Of a DNA stretch of 64,000 nt, positions 61,336 through 64,000 are shown in pieces. The notes under the pieces are model-generated. The model searched no databases, was not told the origin of the DNA, and saw only the letters and a program-made list of their open reading frames with translations. Positions within the stretch are counted from its first letter, which is position 1. Each line of letters opens with the position of its first letter. The stretch spans positions 17,276 to 81,275 of the forward strand of contig NZ_CABUOL010000017.1 of the NCBI RefSeq assembly GCF_902493215.1. The letters run 5' to 3'. This DNA is from an uncultured Mediterranea sp. GTDB lineage: Bacteria > Bacteroidota > Bacteroidia > Bacteroidales > Bacteroidaceae. Position numbers and translations under genes: made by a program.

Positions 61336-62934
61336 TCATTTCTTCAGTTCTGAGCCAAAACCAGCATTAAATAATAATGAAGACTTTCGATACCCTAATG
61401 GAGAAATGCCAAACTGTTTCTTGAACAAACGCGAAAAATATTTAGCAGAACCAAATCCTAATTTATCTGCAATCTCCCCAATCTGCATAATTTGTTCATG
61501 CACTAACAAGTCTGCCGCTTTTTTCAGTTTATACTGTATTACAAAATCATTAGGAGTCAGATTAGTCAAAGCCTTGAACCTACGCTGAAAAGCAGTACGG
61601 CTCATACCCACTTCCTGACATAAAAAAGGAATATCAAAATCCACATTATCCAAATTTACATCAATGACACGCACAATATCCTCTAAAAATTTCTTATCCA
61701 AAGTATTGGTGGTCAGCATAACTATCTCAGTATCCATTTGTTTAGTATATTTTTCCTTCACCAGCTGTCGATTCCGAATCATATTATTACAACGCATAAG
61801 CAACAACTCAACATCAAAGGGTTTAGTAACATAATCGTCTGCTCCCATCCTTAATCCCTCTATATTACTTTCAAGAGAGTCAAGTGCAGTCAATAGAATA
61901 ACAGGTATATGACACCAATCCAAATTGGATTTTATCTGACGACACATTTCAAATCCTGACATTTTAGGCATCATCACATCACTCAACACCAAATCTGGAA
62001 CTTCGTCACGTACCCTCTCCAGGCCTTCCAATCCATTAGAAGCCAACACAACTTCATATAATGGAGTAAATAACTTATACAACATTTGCACAAGTTCCAC
62101 ATCATCTTCAACTATCAATATTTTTTTCACATCTCCTCCATTCTCAGGCAATAACCAAGAAGTATCCTCAACTATTATATCATCAGAATTCCACTCCAAC
62201 TGTTCAAGATGAATTGCAGTTTCGTCCCATACCACTTCTGTATCCCCTTTGTAGACAGATTTATCTATAGGAAGCTCTACCGTAAAGCTAGTACCTTTTC
62301 CTATTTCTGAAACAACATTAATATTTCCATGGTGTTGTTCTACAATGTTTTTAGCTAGCGCTAATCCAATTCCTGTACCAGCACCTCTCGTATCAACAGA
62401 AGAAGTAATATCTTCCGATTGATAAAAACGGTTAAATACATAAGGTAAATCTTCATTCAAAATTCTGGTTCCTGTATCCTCCACGCATATCTTAACATTT
62501 TTTATTATTTTTTCAACTCTCAATATTATCATTCCACCATCTGGAGTAAATTTAAATGCATTAGACAACAAATTTGATAGAACCTTTTGCATTTGCCTTA
62601 CATCAAACCACACATCATTACATTCTGACAAATTATCAATAAAACGATAGTCTATACGATGCCGCTTAGCATACTCTGAAAAATCATCAAACATTTCTTT
62701 TAAAAAGAAAGTCAAATTATGCCTTGAAAGTCTCATTTTATTTTTTCGTTGTTCAATTTCTCTAAAGTTCAACAATTCAGTTTTCAAATCATTCAATTGC
62801 CTGACATATCTGGATACTTTGGAAAGTTGTAAACGAACAGATGTTGTTATTTTAGAATTCTGTTGTATAATCTCCATTTGAGTAAAAATCAATATTAAAG
62901 ACATTTTGAATTGTGCTAATATTTGTAAAAACAA
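61336..62934 (-). pseudogene. hybrid two-component system gene, C-terminal fragment
   Basis: An open frame of 532 residues: degraded HisKA, HATPase (LSNLLSNAFKFTPDGG in pieces, GTGIGLALAKN), receiver (DLVLSDVMMPKMSG, phosphoacceptor Asp) and C-terminal AraC HTH (MSRTAFQRRFKALTN, GFGSAKYFSRLFKKQFG). The H-box that should read like ISHEFKTPLTLI is FLQILAQFKMSLILI, without the catalytic His. Upstream the sensor frame (GGGFWIYRVQEVKRRF, 63060-62990) is cut by stops and shifts, so no intact sensor-kinase is made. It is the 3' part of the locus whose 5' part is 63213-63878. Confidence 0.78.
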
Positions 62935-63212
62935 AACTTTATTTGATTCATTCCCTCTATATGTACCTTTTCCAACTACTCCTTCTCCAATGATAACACA
63001 AAACGTCTTTTAACCTCCTGCACACGATAAATCCAAAATCCTCCACCTAACAACAATGCCATAAAAACAGTCTTAACCACCATGCAGCACACCACACATT
63101 AGCAATCTCAATAAGTAAAGAGGCTGCATACAATACATCCATTTTATCTTTCAGCATCTCTATTTTGAGAAGTTATAAGAAAACAGCCACCCTCCAAGGT
63201 TGCCCCCCATAT

Positions 63213-63878
63213 TCATCCATCTCTTTCCTTAAATAAAGTTCTGATGTCCACATTTTGCAAAACAACTTCCTTTTTCACTCGCTTATTCATTTTATATAAG
63301 CCCCCAGATATATCAATCCTCCCAAAAACTCCATCTATCAACAGCTGTCGGTAACCATTCAAATCAGCATCCAATGAAAATAAAAAAACATCAGAAGTTC
63401 CATATTGAACAATGGAATCATTTCTTATCGCCCAAATATCACCTTGGTACGAATCAACAAAATGAAATCCACCTTTACCAAACAAACTGAACTTCTCTCG
63501 CCTTAAATCATATTTCACTAGATTATCATCAACCAATAAATATATATTCCCACATTTATCTCCAGTAATACAAGAGACCAAACGACCCAAAAGAAGTTTC
63601 CGTTCAGTGTTGCCAGCACAATTTACACTACCTTCCCAAATTGATTTATATCCAAATACATTTGTCCCATCAAAAATAGAGACTCCTTCTTGAGTACCAA
63701 TACATATCCTTTCTAGCTGATCTTGATAAAGAGCCCTTATAGACAAATGAAGTAAGCCATCCGATATTCCTAAATGTTTAAAATAGGAACCATAATTTGA
63801 GATAAGTAAAAAATACCACAAACAACAAAACAGTCTTAAGCTATCACTCTTTCCATAACGTATTTCCATGCTCATCAT
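63213..63878 (-). pseudogene. hybrid two-component system gene, N-terminal propeller fragment
   Basis: 221 residues with the standard opening of a Bacteroides HTCS sensor (YFKHLGISDGLLHLSIRALY in pieces, then WIGT-like CIGTQEGVSIFDGTN) and about three blades of the periplasmic propeller. It stops at TGA after LFKERDG, where in the same frame IWGATLEGGCFLIT follows at once, so the stop is a nonsense mutation. The remaining blades and the Y_Y_Y domain are missing between here and 63060: a large internal deletion. A TAAATTTG -7-like box (63887-63880) touches the start. The last 110 nt of the window are AT-rich with no gene seen. Confidence 0.75.
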
Positions 63879-64000
63879 ACAAATTTAATAGTCAAATTCT
63901 ACACCATCTATATCTAGAATAGTCGCAAAAATATTAAAAAAGTAAGAAGCTGTTTAAAATTTATTCAAAAATAATTTTATGGCGGCAATTTGCACCATAG

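Noticed and set aside
63945..64000. Possible insertion sequence end (GAAGCTGTTTAAAATTTATTC)
   Set aside because: It vaguely recalls IS termini, but the partner end and transposase would be outside the window, so it cannot be supported.

Overview
The window reads as a chromosomal segment of a Bacteroidales gut bacterium, most likely Bacteroides or Phocaeicola. The evidence is: many promoters of the Bacteroides type (TTTG, 19 to 23 nt, TAnnTTTG); a GldH lipoprotein; a PSP1/RicT protein; SEL1 and BspA-type leucine-rich repeats; 6-bladed beta-propeller lipoproteins; a hybrid two-component sensor relic; and an alkaline-phosphatase-superfamily 'phosphoglycerate mutase' inside the threonine operon in place of a classical ThrB. 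No replication origin, rRNA or CRISPR array was seen.

Layout. (1) Positions 1-9000 are an AT-rich accessory island. It holds a leftward promoter flanked by two inverted operator-like boxes, a cytosolic trypsin-like protease next to a DUF1848 [4Fe-4S] protein, a 156-bp MITE-like element, a three-gene cassette (methyltransferase-like/SEL1/BspA-LRR giant protein, radical SAM activase-like protein, small four-Cys protein), a decayed HTH gene, and a second three-gene cassette (TIGR04255-like, a GWDGY-motif protein and an NKAHAGI-motif protein). (2) Positions 9200-12900 hold a hairpin repeat, a tandem pair of beta-propeller lipoprotein genes (the first broken by two frameshifts) and an XRE regulator. 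(3) Positions 12900-44600 are mostly housekeeping: radA and an FAD dehydrogenase, a beta-carbonic anhydrase, ansA, the threonine operon (thrA, proposed homoserine kinase, thrC) behind a possible leader peptide, tRNA-Met, a START-like protein, an LptF/G permease, ribBA, an aminotransferase, metF, holB, a RicT-like protein, gldH, the rod-shape operon (purH, mreB, mreC, mreD, mrdA, rodA on the minus strand), an M13 peptidase and an ABC-F ATPase. (4) Positions 44700-49150 are a visibly very GC-rich operon with overlapping genes: HPr-kinase-like P-loop protein, Ser/His S26-like peptidase, PqqD-like protein, nucleotidyltransferase and ABC exporter. These resemble lasso-peptide tailoring and export parts, but no cyclase or precursor is present. 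(5) Positions 49300-64000 hold a 23-bp tandem repeat, a sugar nucleotidyltransferase, a BamA/TamA-like gene split by one frameshift followed by tamB, a hybrid histidine kinase with a MATE transporter, and the decayed pieces of a hybrid two-component system gene.

The best candidates for undescribed biology are the radical SAM/SEL1-LRR cassette, the TIGR04255/GWDGY/NKAHAGI cassette and the orphan PqqD-kinase-nucleotidyltransferase-peptidase-exporter operon. Several genes differ from intact forms by single-base frameshifts. These may be real decay, slippage or assembly errors, and should be checked in reads before being interpreted.
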